Part shown: one piece after another, positions 47,862 to 57,643 of the stretch
Position numbering within the stretch: position 1 is the first letter of the stretch
Layout: each line of letters opens with the position of its first letter
Source: Kappaphycus alvarezii
Lineage: Eukaryota > Rhodophyta > Florideophyceae > Gigartinales > Solieriaceae
Direction of reading: 5' to 3'
DNA: 64,000 nt
NCBI GenBank assembly: GCA_002205965.3
Contig: NADL03000679.1
Span: 620,001-684,000 of the forward strand
Notes under the pieces: generated by a model
The model's input: the letters and a program-made list of their open reading frames with translations, nothing else
Database searches by the model: none
Told to the model about the DNA's origin: nothing
Position numbers and translations under genes: made by a program

Positions 47862-48800
47862 TTCCATCCACCCTTCGACAAATTGTTGTTTCACGGAAAC
47901 GTTTTTCATCACATACAGTATTGTTTGGTGGAATCGGATCCTACAGTACTGTACTGTACAGTGAATTCATGATGGTGGTAAGCACACTTTAGGAGTTGCT
48001 CTGAAGACACACATTTCTATAATACTGAGTCAGGAGAATTGAAAGAGTTATGTCTTCGACTTGGATTTTCGAACATTTTTGGGGGGTGCAAGGCGGTAAC
48101 GAAGAAGCTGGTCCACCGTCCATAGTGGGGTAGGAGGACGTGTAACCTTTTAGAGGTCAGTATTCTACTCCTGCATTGAAATGCTTGAAAGTTCCGTTAT
48201 TTATTTCCTGCCTTAGGCCTAGCGTAACATATCCTTGTCCCCTTTTCCCAGAACCCTTGACACAGTACATTATATACACAGTATAGTATACATGTACTGT
48301 ACTGCGCCGGGTGGTAGAATACAATACCTAACCCTACATTGGACGGGGGAGATACAGTACAGTATCTCCCCAGCTCAGCAGTGAGCTCGCACAGTCCACA
48401 TGCCCCCGCACTCAAAGTGCGACACGGGCGCACAAATAGGCAAGTGTGCCTCCCTAGCCTCCCCACCACTGCACCGCCCTACTTGCTTGCCACGGTTACC
48501 TCCACCCCAACCAACGCCAACCTGCCAGCTCCTCAGCCACGCCCTCAACCTTCCCCGCCTGCCCTTTGAAAAGTGCCAACGTGCTGCAAAACAGCTGGTA
48601 TACTCGGAGTGGGCTCCCTTTGGCGTGTCGTTGCAACCACCCTCCTGTGGCGTTCTTCACCTGATCTTCTGTTTCACTGCCCTCTCGTCCTAACATCTTC
48701 CCCTTCGTTGTCTGCATCATCCCTCATCGCACTTGGTATCACCTCCTTTTCAGCCATTCCCTGTCTTTCATCCAGTTCCCGACTTCCTCTCCAGCCTACC
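47862..48800. other. Intergenic region upstream of the H3-tail-like ORF, with GTACTGTAC motifs
   Basis: No gene recognised. ACAGTACTGTACTGTACAGTG at 47944-47964 and further copies at 48288-48305 and 48354-48364 are part of the dispersed motif. From about 48700 the + strand is pyrimidine-rich up to the ATG at 48801 (CCTACCATGG), like the leaders of the host genes in this window. Confidence 0.45.
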
Positions 48801-49322
48801 ATGGCACGCACTAAGCAGAAGGCAAGCTTGAGTACGGGGGGTAGGGCCCCTCGTAACTCCATCGCTACAAAGGCGGCCCGAGTCCCTCGTCCGGATGCCG
48901 GCGTATAGTCTTACCCCGAAATATTAGGACTCCGGGGCCGCCAAGATATCGAGAAGATAGTCTACCATAGCAAAAGCCCCCTAAAGTACGCCGTCTACCC
49001 TGCTACGTTTCCCCGCCCCATCGCGATGAACGAGGAAGAGCATACAGCGCTCTTCGGTCGCCACATTACGGATTTTGTGCGCCACTACGCGGGCCGGGAA
49101 TTCACGAAGACGGATGCGTACCGGTTTGGTCTGACCGAGTCCTTGGAAGATCCTGAACCTTACTCCTCCGTCCCGCCTCCGCCTTGTGCGTACGTTCGGT
49201 TTATTGACACAGCGGTGCTAATGTATACTGCACTATCGACGACGACACTGGCGAGGAGCATACGGTTCTCTTGTACACGATTGCGTTCAATTGATTCTCC
49301 GGGGAACGCGACTCGGCCGTAA
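48801..49322 (+). CDS. Protein with a histone-H3-tail-like N-terminus and no histone fold
   Basis: The first 35 residues start MARTKQKASLSTGGRAPR and continue NSIATKAARVPRPDAG. Compared with histone H3, ARTKQ, STGG, APR and ATKAAR are conserved in register, while Lys4 and Lys23 positions remain and Lys9 and Lys14 positions are replaced (LSTGG, GGRAPR). Instead of the H3 core there is an unrelated region (YPEILGLRGRQDIEKIVYHS; EEHTALFGRHITDFVRHYAG) that I do not recognise. The reading frame is interrupted after the tail and then continues. The start has a strong Kozak-like context after a pyrimidine-rich leader. Related-looking coding sequence continues to about 49650 in another frame. It could be a decayed gene that captured an H3 tail, or a histone mimic. 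Confidence 0.55.
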
Positions 49323-49339
49323 ATGGAGACCAACTTGTC

Positions 49340-49651
49340 TTGGGCAGACAAGACCGCCTTTTGACCATTGACAACATACATCAATGGTGCCAGAGGTACC
49401 CCGACTGGAAATTTCTGCTCTCTTACACGCGTTCTAGAGGCTCCCGTGCGGATCCCACCCAACACCGCTGTTTTCCTCTCCAGCCAGTCCAATTCAGAGA
49501 CCAGACAGACGGTGGCATTGATGCCTCCCATGGTAACGCCCTAACCGAGCACGGCGAGTCCACCCGGGCCCTTCATTGGGCGTCCATCTTCCGTGAGAGG
49601 GTCGCCCGTACTCAAAATGACCTCATTAGGGCGGCCGCATTCGCAGTTTGA
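49340..49651 (+). other. Probable continuation of the H3-tail-like gene, unrecognised
   Basis: The frame begins with a RQDRLLTIDNIHQW segment and reads on through a FLLSYTRSRGS stretch. It follows the previous ORF in the same direction, with coding-like sequence bridging the gap, so it may be the rest of that gene. No domain recognised. Confidence 0.3.
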
Positions 49652-50183
49652 GGGACGCCCGGAAGCTTCTCCCGCTACGTAGCCTCGTGTTACAGAACTG
49701 CTTTCCACCTAGTCCCCGCTCGAGTCCGTCCTAAGTCTACCACCCGGGACATACCTGGCAACCCTCATCGGATCGCACAGCGTCAACCACTGCGTCTCCA
49801 TCAATATGATTAGTCGTCAACTACTCCACCCGGCAGAAGAATTCTCGTTGGCGTTCTCTGCCAACGCCCTGAAGGATTGGGTGGGGCACATCTCTGAATT
49901 CCACACCGTCCACGAGGTAAGGCGGGTCGTGCTCCTCGGTGGGGCTCCCAGAAAACGCCCAAGACACCGTAAGGGGCATACTAGGACTAAAAGGAGGAGA
50001 AAGGGGAAGAAAATGGTTGAAGGTCAATCAAGCTCCCGTTGCGCCGGCTGACTCGCCCACCTTGCGATCTAGGTCCGAGCAGCCCGCCTCTGAATGTCCC
50101 CCCGCTTTGCCTCCCGTTTCACCCTGTACGCCCCTGCCCAACTTCTGTTTGCACTCCCACCCCTCCCTCCCTCTGCCGTCAAC

Positions 50184-50972
50184 ATGGATCCCTTAGTCCC
50201 ATACGACCCGACAGAGGTTCGCGCCGCGAACAAGTCACACCTTGCTTCCATCCTTCGTGAACGTGTCAGCAAAGCACGCGTTTCCCCTGCAGTTTCGGTG
50301 CCTTCCATATACGTTCGATCCGGACAAGGAATACGAAACCTGAACATTGATCGAGTCACCAACTGCGCACGCTCCATCCTTAAGGATGGATATCGGACAT
50401 ACGAGTCTGTACTGTCTGTTGCCGTCAGCATCCATGTCATCCAATTGATCGGTGGAAACCACCGTGATATGGCTGTTTCATACGGAATGGTGGAACGGCA
50501 TATTAGCGCGAAGATAGAAGACGTATATGGGGTGTTAGACAGCAAGTGGGAGGTCATCACACCCGCCCGCCATGGTGCCCTCCTCGTCAAGGCTGCTGAG
50601 GAGACCGAGCCAAGGCCTCACCCTTTCACAATGGCAGACCACTTGACAACGGCGAAGAAGCTAGTTCTTGCAACACTATCCAGGACAACAAGGAGGTCGA
50701 GGCGTGCCATGTGAATGACACTAACAAATGTTCTCGACACTTCCAACACTCGAATGGACATCGGTACATTAGATTTCATGTTCGATGAAGAAACAGTCAG
50801 TTCTCGTACTCCGAAAGTCCAAAACGCGTGGGCGGGTGTGCGAAAGTGTCTATCTCTGGATGAAGAAATATGGATGGCGTTGATCTCAGTGATCAACACA
50901 GGTGCTCTAGCGGTCCGCTTGAAATCACTTCGATTCGTGGACATTCACAGTTATGGGGCCTGGCAGGATTGA
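50184..50972 (+). CDS. ParB/sulfiredoxin-fold-like protein, frame interrupted
   Basis: The likely start is ATG 50184 (AACATGG) after a pyrimidine-rich leader. The segment IRNLNIDRVTNCARSILKDG (near 50330-50390), followed by VIQLIGGNHRDMAVSYGM (near 50440-50490), has the layout of the ParB/Srx nuclease-type domain: a helix ending in 'SI-x-x-G', then a beta strand and 'GG-x-HR-x-x-A' in place of ParB's 'GERR-x-x-A'. The domain is known for DNA binding, CTP or ATP use and nuclease activity, and in eukaryotes is mainly sulfiredoxin. Downstream, to 50972, is an unrecognised helical region. A TGA at 50712-50714 interrupts one continuous frame. The domain call is by motif only and needs a profile search. 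Confidence 0.45.
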
Positions 50973-50984
50973 AGCAGTGTATAC

Positions 50985-51990
50985 TGCACGTGGAATTGCA
51001 GAATAGAGCGGACCCAGACATGGTATGGGAATTCGATGGGCGGCTTCGGCGCGCAGCTGAGGTTCAGGATGAAGCCCTGACAGTACCCCCAACCCGACGG
51101 AAGCAGCCTCCCTCCTCTGTGCCCCGTGGTTCAGGGAGGCTACTGCACAAGGAGGTGGTGGAAAAAACAAAGGGGATTACAACTGGAGGGGTGTGCCTTT
51201 CGAGGAGGAAGTGGAAGCAGAGGAGGAGAAGGGAGAGTATCAGCAGGAGGAAGATGATGAGGAGGAGGGAGAAGATGAGGAGGAGGGGAAAATGAAAAGG
51301 GGGAGAAGATGAGAAGGAGGGAGATTGTGATGGAGAGGGGAAAGGTGAGGAGGAGGAAGAGGATGAGATGAGGGGTGAGGATGAGATGAAGGGAGGGCGC
51401 GCAGCAGAGGTTGAGGATGAAGCCCTGATAATACCCCCAACCCGATGGAAGCAGTCTCCCTCCTCTGCGCCCCGTAGTGCAGGAAGGCTACTCGACAAGG
51501 AGATGGTTGGAGAGAACAAATGGGATGACAGCCGGAGGGATGTGCCTGTCGGGGAGGAAGTGGAAGCAGAGGAGGAGGAGAAGGGAGAGTATCAGCAGGA
51601 GGAAGATAATGATGAGGAGGGAGAAGATGTGGAGGAGGGAGAAGATGTGGGGGAGGGAGAAGATGAGGAGGGGAGCTAAGATAAGGAGGAGAAAGATTAT
51701 GAGAGCGAGGGGAAAGATAAGGAGGAGGAAGAGGATGAGATGAGGGATGAGGGTGAAATGAAGGGAGGAGATCAGGATGAGGTGGAAGACGAAGGTAAAG
51801 GGGATTTGAGTAGTGATAGACTCAAGGTACAGGAACTAACAGCTACCCAACGAAGTTGGTTACCGTCTAATGTAGGCCAGGCCCCCCGATCTCAGGGAAA
51901 GGTATGCAGTGAAGGCAGGAGTAGTGTGAACAATGAGGGACAGGTGGACAAGATTGAGATGCAAAATGGAGAAGGAGGAGGCTGATGGCG
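50985..51990 (+). repeat. Purine-rich segment with an internal duplication, coding-like (acidic/basic low complexity)
   Basis: Two copies of one module are present at about 51035-51250 and 51395-51600. Both encode RAAEV-x-DEAL, PPTR-x-KQ-PSS, and GRLL-x-KE in order, and each is followed by a GGAGGAG/GAAG tract that gives Lys/Arg-rich or Glu-rich runs depending on frame. The + strand is nearly pure A/G for hundreds of bases (51230-51790). The first module follows the ParB-like region, so it may be the disordered tail of the same gene. Slippage in the purine tracts would explain the frame changes. Confidence 0.65.
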
Positions 51991-52051
51991 AGGACGGGGG
52001 TGGTGAGGAGGTGGGAGAGGCCGATACCAACAATGACGAATTGGAGGAAGG

Positions 52052-52836
52052 ATGGATGAAGGCGAGAAGAATGAAATTCATACTGCGACTAAGACGCCGC
52101 AGGAGGTTGCGGAAAAGAAGAAACGCGACCGGTGCGGCAGAATTTCCACGCCCCTTCCCACGCAGGGCGGACCTGAGGGGGGTTTAATTGAGTTCAAAGA
52201 CGGGAGGGAGGTGGCAGCTACTTTCAAGAGTGAACCATTCTTCATATGTGAGTCAGTGTGGCAGTTCCGAGAGGTTGACGTTGATGTTAAATGCACTGCA
52301 TAGCTCGACCTCCCTGAGCTTCTGGGGTCGTCCACAATTTCTGTCGGGTGGGTGGGTTGAGTCATTTGGAGCTTCTCACCGTTTGGGCGGAGCATGCAGC
52401 TGGGGTAATGCCGCCGGGCGATGCCAGGACGGCCGCAGTAGAGGTGGTCAAGCTGTTCCACCCCTTTCTGAGCCGCTTCGTACGGGAGATCAGTACCGGT
52501 GTCAACAATGGAATCCTCAACACTGCAAGCGCCTTGGATCTCCGTTCAGACCCTATAGTGGCCAACATCGTCACGGCCATCGCGACAGATGTCCTTCCTT
52601 TTCTTCCCCCGGTGGGTACCGGATTTCGAGCTGTGTTCATGGACCACTACGGTCGCCATTTGGGATTGTACAAAAAGGCCATAGAGAGAAGCGCGTATTC
52701 GCTCGAAAACATCGAAAAAGATTTGGTGTGGGCTTTGGCGCAATTGTATGTGAAGGAAACTCAGGACGTTGTGGGAGCCAGGTTCATGGACCCGTATACG
52801 TTTCTATGCTCCTTGGCGTTGCCCCTTCGTGTGTAA
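52052..52836 (+). CDS. Unrecognised helical protein region upstream of the protease
   Basis: Coding-like frames at 52052-52303 and 52348-52836 read in one direction. The second starts MGGLSHLELL and is helix-rich (FHPFLSRFVREISTGVNN; IVANIVTAIATDVLPFLPP), ending near the start of the protease-like region. It may be the N-terminal part of the Ulp1-like protein. No family recognised. Confidence 0.35.
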
Positions 52837-53630
52837 AGGTGAAGAGAGGGACGCCTCCCACCAAGCGCATGAAAAGAACTCCCCGAAACCACGGAAGACT
52901 CCCTGACATTCCGGGGGGACTGAAAACTGTCGAAGAATGGGACCGGGATGTGAAATTCGTGTTGGCATTCAAAGAAAATGCGCTGCACGAATTGACCTGC
53001 TCGGAAATAACACTCATCCCCATCGCGGGTAATGGCCACTGGTCCCTTGTCGTTGCCGCATGACTAAAGCGACTGTCGCAGGCGCTGCATGCGGGTGGCC
53101 CTAGCGCATTCCGTTACCTACCGACAGCCTATCTCTATTCTATGGACAGTCACCCGGAGTGCTGGCACGGCGGCCTTCGCAAGACACTGTACCGCGGATT
53201 CGTCTACACTCTGGCAAGGAGTGCTAGCGCTGGTAGGAGAAGGTCGCTGCAGACCTTCGCGCAGAACATCTGCAGGAAGATAAAGAACTGCGTGATCGCT
53301 GTCGAAGAGCAGACGGGGTTGACTTGTGGAGCGCATGACGTCTGGACAATGCAGCTGGTTGTGATGAACAAGCCTCTTTTCATGGGTGCCAAGTTGGAAG
53401 AACTGAACAGCCTGCGCACTTCAGATGCATCTCAGGAACTCCGGCAATTCATTGCTGTACTCCGCGGCGAGCTGCAGCCGCTGCAACAGATGGAGAACCC
53501 AATGATTTTCCGGTTCTCCGAGTTGTCCCCTACCTCCCATACAGGACGCAGACATATTCAAGTCGGTGCCGTTGAGTGGGGGTCTTGGGCGCACCATGGT
53601 GCTTGGGCTCAGTACGGCATGTCATGTTAA
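52837..53630 (+). CDS. Ulp1/C48-like (clan CE) cysteine protease, frame interrupted
   Basis: The region shows the order of catalytic residues of SUMO/Ubl proteases: ITLIPIAGNGHWSLVV (the His in GHW, near 53030-53055), then YLYSMDSHPE (Asp, near 53130-53155), then EEQTGLTCGAHDVW (Gln and the nucleophilic Cys, near 53305-53345). Spacing fits Ulp1. Clan CE proteases cut SUMO or related modifiers from proteins, and several DNA transposons carry them as extra genes. The upstream part (GLKTVEEWDRDVKF) resembles the region before the His block. A stop at 53061-53063 interrupts the otherwise single frame. I cannot exclude an adenain-like relative. Confidence 0.6.
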
Positions 53631-53711
53631 AGCTGTTTTTGGGTGAAACGGTCGACACGTTGTGTTGCTAGATGGGCAATATTGTTGTATCCCTAATGCC
53701 AGATTTTAATT

Positions 53712-53935
53712 TTCACTATACTGAACACAACTTTGAAGATCGCCGTAGTTAGCGAGAACTTGTTTATCGTAGCATCTGAGCTTATGACAGTGGTAAAGGC
53801 ATTTACTTGCGCTAGTTGGCAAAGTTTGGCGACTATTGCAAAAAAACTCAGTCACTGAGAGAAATGTAAAGTTGGACCTCCGACTACCTCTGTGGGACAG
53901 CAAAAAATCCCTTTATGTTCACTATAGTGAACATA
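53712..53935. repeat. Left terminal repeats of the DDE-YqaJ transposon
   Basis: Two related sites: 53712-53730 and the self-complementary 22-mer at 53914-53935. They share the TTCACTATA(C/G)TGAACA core and lie about 200 bases apart. Confidence 0.85.
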
Positions 53936-54033
53936 GCCAAACCTACAACAACAACTGTCTTACCCCTTTACCTCTAGCATCCACTACGAAGTTCGTTGCT
54001 TACGTCTAGGTGGTCCATCGCCTTGATCGCCCT

Positions 54034-54543
54034 CTAAACATCCCTACGAGATGACCTGGCCGACCCACTGCTCACTCTTCCGCTCCCAGAAGAAGGATCT
54101 CTTCCATCACCATTACCGTCGGAATTATCCTTTCCAATAGGCGGTGGTGTCCTTCTTAGTTCTAAAACTTTAGCAGTATGCCAAACGCTCCAACAGCTTT
54201 TATGTAGGCCGGAAAATACATGGATACACAGATTAACACCGCATAATACACAATAGTATGACGACCGATGTCCCCTGAAACCTTGCTTGTGTTGGCCACA
54301 CAAAGCACAGTAGCCTAGAGCTCCTTGCTTGGGCATGTGACCACGCACACAAAGACTTAACGACATTCCATCTGCCCCATTGGAGAAGGCAAACCGATTT
54401 CGTTTCCTAGAATGTGCAGAACTGACAAGCCTCTTAACTTCCGTATTTTTAGTTATTTCCTCCCCACTTCCTCCGTCTTCCACGTGGTCCTGTAATTGTG
54501 TGGATGCAGCATAGCTGAAAAGCTCTTGGGATATGTCGAACAT
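54034..54543 (-). pseudogene. Zinc-binding C-terminal end of the transposon protein
   Basis: The frame contains CALCGQHKQGFRGHRSSYYCVLCG followed by LCIHVFSGLHKSCW: four Cys pairs or Cys/His positions in CxxC...CxxC...C...H...C order. This resembles the Cys-rich zinc finger found at the C-terminus of PiggyBac-like transposases. It is in a different frame from the YqaJ part, which ends about 130 bases upstream in the reading direction, so one shift separates them. The tail ends with a Ser/Arg-rich stretch. It probably helps bind the element ends. Confidence 0.55.
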
Positions 54544-54677
54544 AAAATCGGCGGTAGCTTGTGTCTTGTTCAGGCAGTTTCTAAAACCTTCATTAGATTT
54601 GAAAGACTGCTCCGACTCTAGAAGGTCCTCACGCTGGAAGATCCTCCATGCAAAGAACGCGTTGGTAGCGATAGTCT

Positions 54678-55856
54678 TTAGGATCTGCGGAAAAATCTTC
54701 TGTTCCCACTTGAAGTGGGAACTAGAGCTCCGTAGTATGGCTCTTTGCTGTGTTGCGCCGTCAACGCCTCCTTTGATTTTTGAGTAAAACTTTGGGCAGC
54801 ATGCTTAAACAGCTTTAAGGGTACAAAGCATCCATTGGAAATCACATGCTGCTCAACAACTTTCCAAAACTTATGTCGCGTCATCAGCACTTCTTTTTGA
54901 TCAGCTCTCACAAAAGAGGGAAATGCAGCGACTTGAATGTGCGCCCATTGCACTAGTGGCACGGCCAACTTTGTAAGACTGTCCTTACAAATGTTCATAG
55001 ACTGGGTGGTGCACCTGACTAGGACTGTGTATATTATTCCCGCCTCAGTAGCTAGCACGTAAAGTGCATTATTTAAGCCAAGAACAAAAAGCTGCTGCAC
55101 GATCTGACCCATGTGCTCAATAAAGACATAACGCTTAAAAGTATCATCCCCTACCTCACACCTAATCAGGTCAGGAGTGGCAAGATGTATGACCTCTCCA
55201 ACAGTTGAAGCCGCGACTTTGGTCTTAATTTCTACGGCAGCCAATACCACCGCCTCATCTCCAACAGTGGTGACTGCACCTGGCTCGAACGGAAAATCCC
55301 ATCTCTCAAAAGCAGCAGCATCCAGGAACGCCACGGCATCTGGAGAGCATGGTAAGTACGTTGCACGCTTTAACGAAACCATTCCAATCTCAAACACGGC
55401 CTTTACAAAGGCCATAGAATTTAACGCGCTCAGTACAGCCTTCTCATTCAAAGTCCCTCTCATCATCGCTTCTGTTGAGACCTTCGAGCTAAACCAACCC
55501 TGATACAGTAGATCAAACCACTCTTTCATTGACATTTGTTGCGCAGTACCCGTCCTTGTAACACCTAGAACGTTTCTTAGGGCTTCAGTTGACATTAACA
55601 GGAGCCCCGCATTTGTTCCTGTGATTCGGAACTGTCTTAGAACGAACCAATCAGCACAACGCTTACCAAGAGTGAGAACAATACAATGACCAGCAATCAG
55701 CTCCTCAGCCTTTTCTCTGAAGCAATGACGAGTATCCTCTTTCCCAAGGACACCGCTGAAAAGTGTCCGGTCTAGCCTAAAATCCGATCGAGGTACCGCT
55801 ATCCAGGTGTTCAAAATTGAGTTCAGTTGCTGTGGGACGGTGTACATAAACCGCAA
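54678..55856 (-). CDS. YqaJ-like (PD-(D/E)XK) nuclease domain of the transposon protein
   Basis: Seen in order: FRITGTNAGLLL (near 55630), the N-terminal 'R-x-x-x-I-T-A-S' type motif of YqaJ nucleases; AMMRGTLNEKAVLSAL (near 55465-55420), with the conserved Glu in 'G-x-x-x-E'; LPCSPDAVAFLD (near 55355-55320), with the catalytic Asp after 'S-x-D'; and VVLAAVEIKTKV (near 55260-55230), the E-x-K pair. A helical region follows to the end. YqaJ enzymes are exonucleases related to lambda exonuclease. It is in the same frame as the DDE-like part upstream, with one TAA (55944-55946) between them, so the two may have formed one protein. Confidence 0.65.
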   Translation of the reverse strand: MRFMYTVPQQLNSILNTWIAVPRSDFRLDRTLFSGVLGKEDTRHCFREKAEELIAGHCIVLTLGKRCADWFVLRQFRITGTNAGLLLMSTEALRNVLGVTRTGTAQQMSMKEWFDLLYQGWFSSKVSTEAMMRGTLNEKAVLSALNSMAFVKAVFEIGMVSLKRATYLPCSPDAVAFLDAAAFERWDFPFEPGAVTTVGDEAVVLAAVEIKTKVAASTVGEVIHLATPDLIRCEVGDDTFKRYVFIEHMGQIVQQLFVLGLNNALYVLATEAGIIYTVLVRCTTQSMNICKDSLTKLAVPLVQWAHIQVAAFPSFVRADQKEVLMTRHKFWKVVEQHVISNGCFVPLKLFKHAAQSFTQKSKEALTAQHSKEPYYGALVPTSSGNRRFFRRS

Positions 55857-55943
55857 AACTTTGCAAAACTTTGCATCATCTCTTTCACGTACATCAATTG
55901 CAGTTGCTTTGCTCTGCCCAACCCGTCTAGATACGGAGCCGGT

Positions 55944-57558
55944 TTATTTGCTGGCGAAAAAAAACCCAACTCCCAATGCAGCGTCGTTGTTAATCACAAA
56001 TTCCTTCCTTCGATCTAATTCAACCGTATTTGCGACTTCAGGTTCATTTGATCCACCGAAACGAGAGCCTCCTTCGATCTCGGTGGTCTTATTACTTGTA
56101 ACCACATTACTTTCCACAGCGGGCGAAGCGTTGCGATCAGACTGTGCAGATACAGGTTGGAATGCCGGATCATCCCTTTGGTTCGGGGCGTTAGACGCAC
56201 AACGCTCAATTTCTGCTTCCTGTAGATCCTCACGTAGCGGATTTAAAAATGATCTTCCGACAAAAGGATGGCAGCCAAGAATATGATCGGGCATAACAAA
56301 CGCAGACCCCAAGCCACGTTCCATCATTATCTCCATGAATCCTTGCTTTCCGTAGCCCCTATCTGCTGTTACAAGACATCCATTAAACGATTCTTCTCCA
56401 CGACCGTCCAGGAGGGAATTAATCAGCTTTCGAACGGATTCTGTTTGGGGCTCCCCGCGTCTTCTAAATCGCACCGCCAGTACTATTCTGAATAAAGCAT
56501 CGGCCAGAGTATCGGCAGAATTTCCTTCAAGGTCCGCTTTTCTTGCGCTGAGCATCTTCACTTGATTATCCGCGGCCCTTGTCCCAAATAGGTCATCATC
56601 GAGTGTAGCTGTCAAATGAATTGGAGTGAAAAACAATTTACGGGTGTCCCTGAATGCAAGTGCATCAAACTCTGAAAGATACCGCGTCTGATCTCGTTGC
56701 GCATTCCATTGAATACTGCCGTCGTCTCCTCTGCCCGTTGGCGAGTAAGCCAGAATATTGTTCGAGAGGAATCACATTCGTTCGAGAGCGGGTGGGGTAC
56801 TTCCGGACTGCCGTAAAACAGTTATGGCCTTCTCATAGCTAAGTCCCGTGGTGTGTGAGAACAGAAAAATGGCGACGTAGCGGTACATGTCTGACAAGTT
56901 GACAGATTGCTGCTGGATATTGTTAAGTCGTATACTTTCATTCAGCCACTCCATTAGTTGTCTTAGAATGCTACCCATCAACAAGACGACAAAACCGCAC
57001 CTTGTAGGAGGCATGTTAATAACATTATACTGAACTTTAATGTTAGAAACGGCCACGGAGCAGAGCAAACGAGCACGGTTGTGTAAGATGGTATCGGTGA
57101 ATTCCTTCTCTAACATAATTGAACTGCAGTCACTCCTTCCCAGAATCCATCCACTGTCGACATCTCGTGATTCTCTCGAATTCGTTGCTTTTCTTCCTCT
57201 GCCCTCCCTCTACTCCTGCTCCCTTCTCGAGCTCTTCTTCGTGCTTTAGGACGTTCTCGGGTTCGAGAGGTCGATTTTCTTGACTTTTTGCTCCCGTTCC
57301 ACTGCCAGTATGTGGTGTGGCAGGGTTTAGCGCTTCAATTTCTTGTTCCAATGCCTCGCGCGGCTAGACCTGGCTTTCACAGCTTGCATAGGAGTTGTGG
57401 TAGCTCCATTTACCGTTTGGGGCGATAGATTCTGCATCTGTTGGTTGAAGGAGCGAAGATGATGACATCATGGATATCGACGTAACGTACAGCAAAGCCG
57501 TGGTGCCCTTTTCATCCAATATGGGATCTGGAACGTCGAGGACCTTACAGAAACACAC
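55944..57558 (-). pseudogene. DDE-type transposase part of the transposon protein
   Basis: The core has LTATLDDDLFGTRA (near 56605, candidate first Asp), RKADLEGNSADTLADALF (near 56540), and VTADRGYGKQGFMEIMMERG (near 56370-56310, candidate second Asp), followed by MPDHILGCHPFVG (near 56290-56255). 'ADRGYG' plus 'MPDH..-HPFV' is a combination I associate with transposase-like proteins of protists, but the family name is uncertain. The N-terminal part (57116-56772) has NIQQQSVNLSDMYRYVAIFL. One frame covers 57116-54678, interrupted by TGA (56772-56774) and TAA (55944-55946). Further N-terminal sequence lies upstream to 57558 in another frame. Confidence 0.6.
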
Positions 57559-57643
57559 CGGATCATGTAACGTCTCTGATATTATAAATCCTATTGCCCG
57601 TGCGAATGAGGATCCGCCCCAAACTTGGTCCCCGAAACGGTTC

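Noticed and set aside
48801-49322. A true histone H3 gene
   Set aside because: Only the tail matches. The sequence that follows has none of the H3 core helices.
49160-49531. A 123-codon - strand ORF opposite the H3-tail-like gene
   Set aside because: The + strand has the Kozak-like start and recognisable tail, and the - strand frame has no domain.
52188-52836. First part of the 291-codon frame starting at 52188
   Set aside because: It is Ser/Arg/Gly-rich and out of phase with the helical frame at 52348-52836. Only its end, after about 52837, matches the protease.
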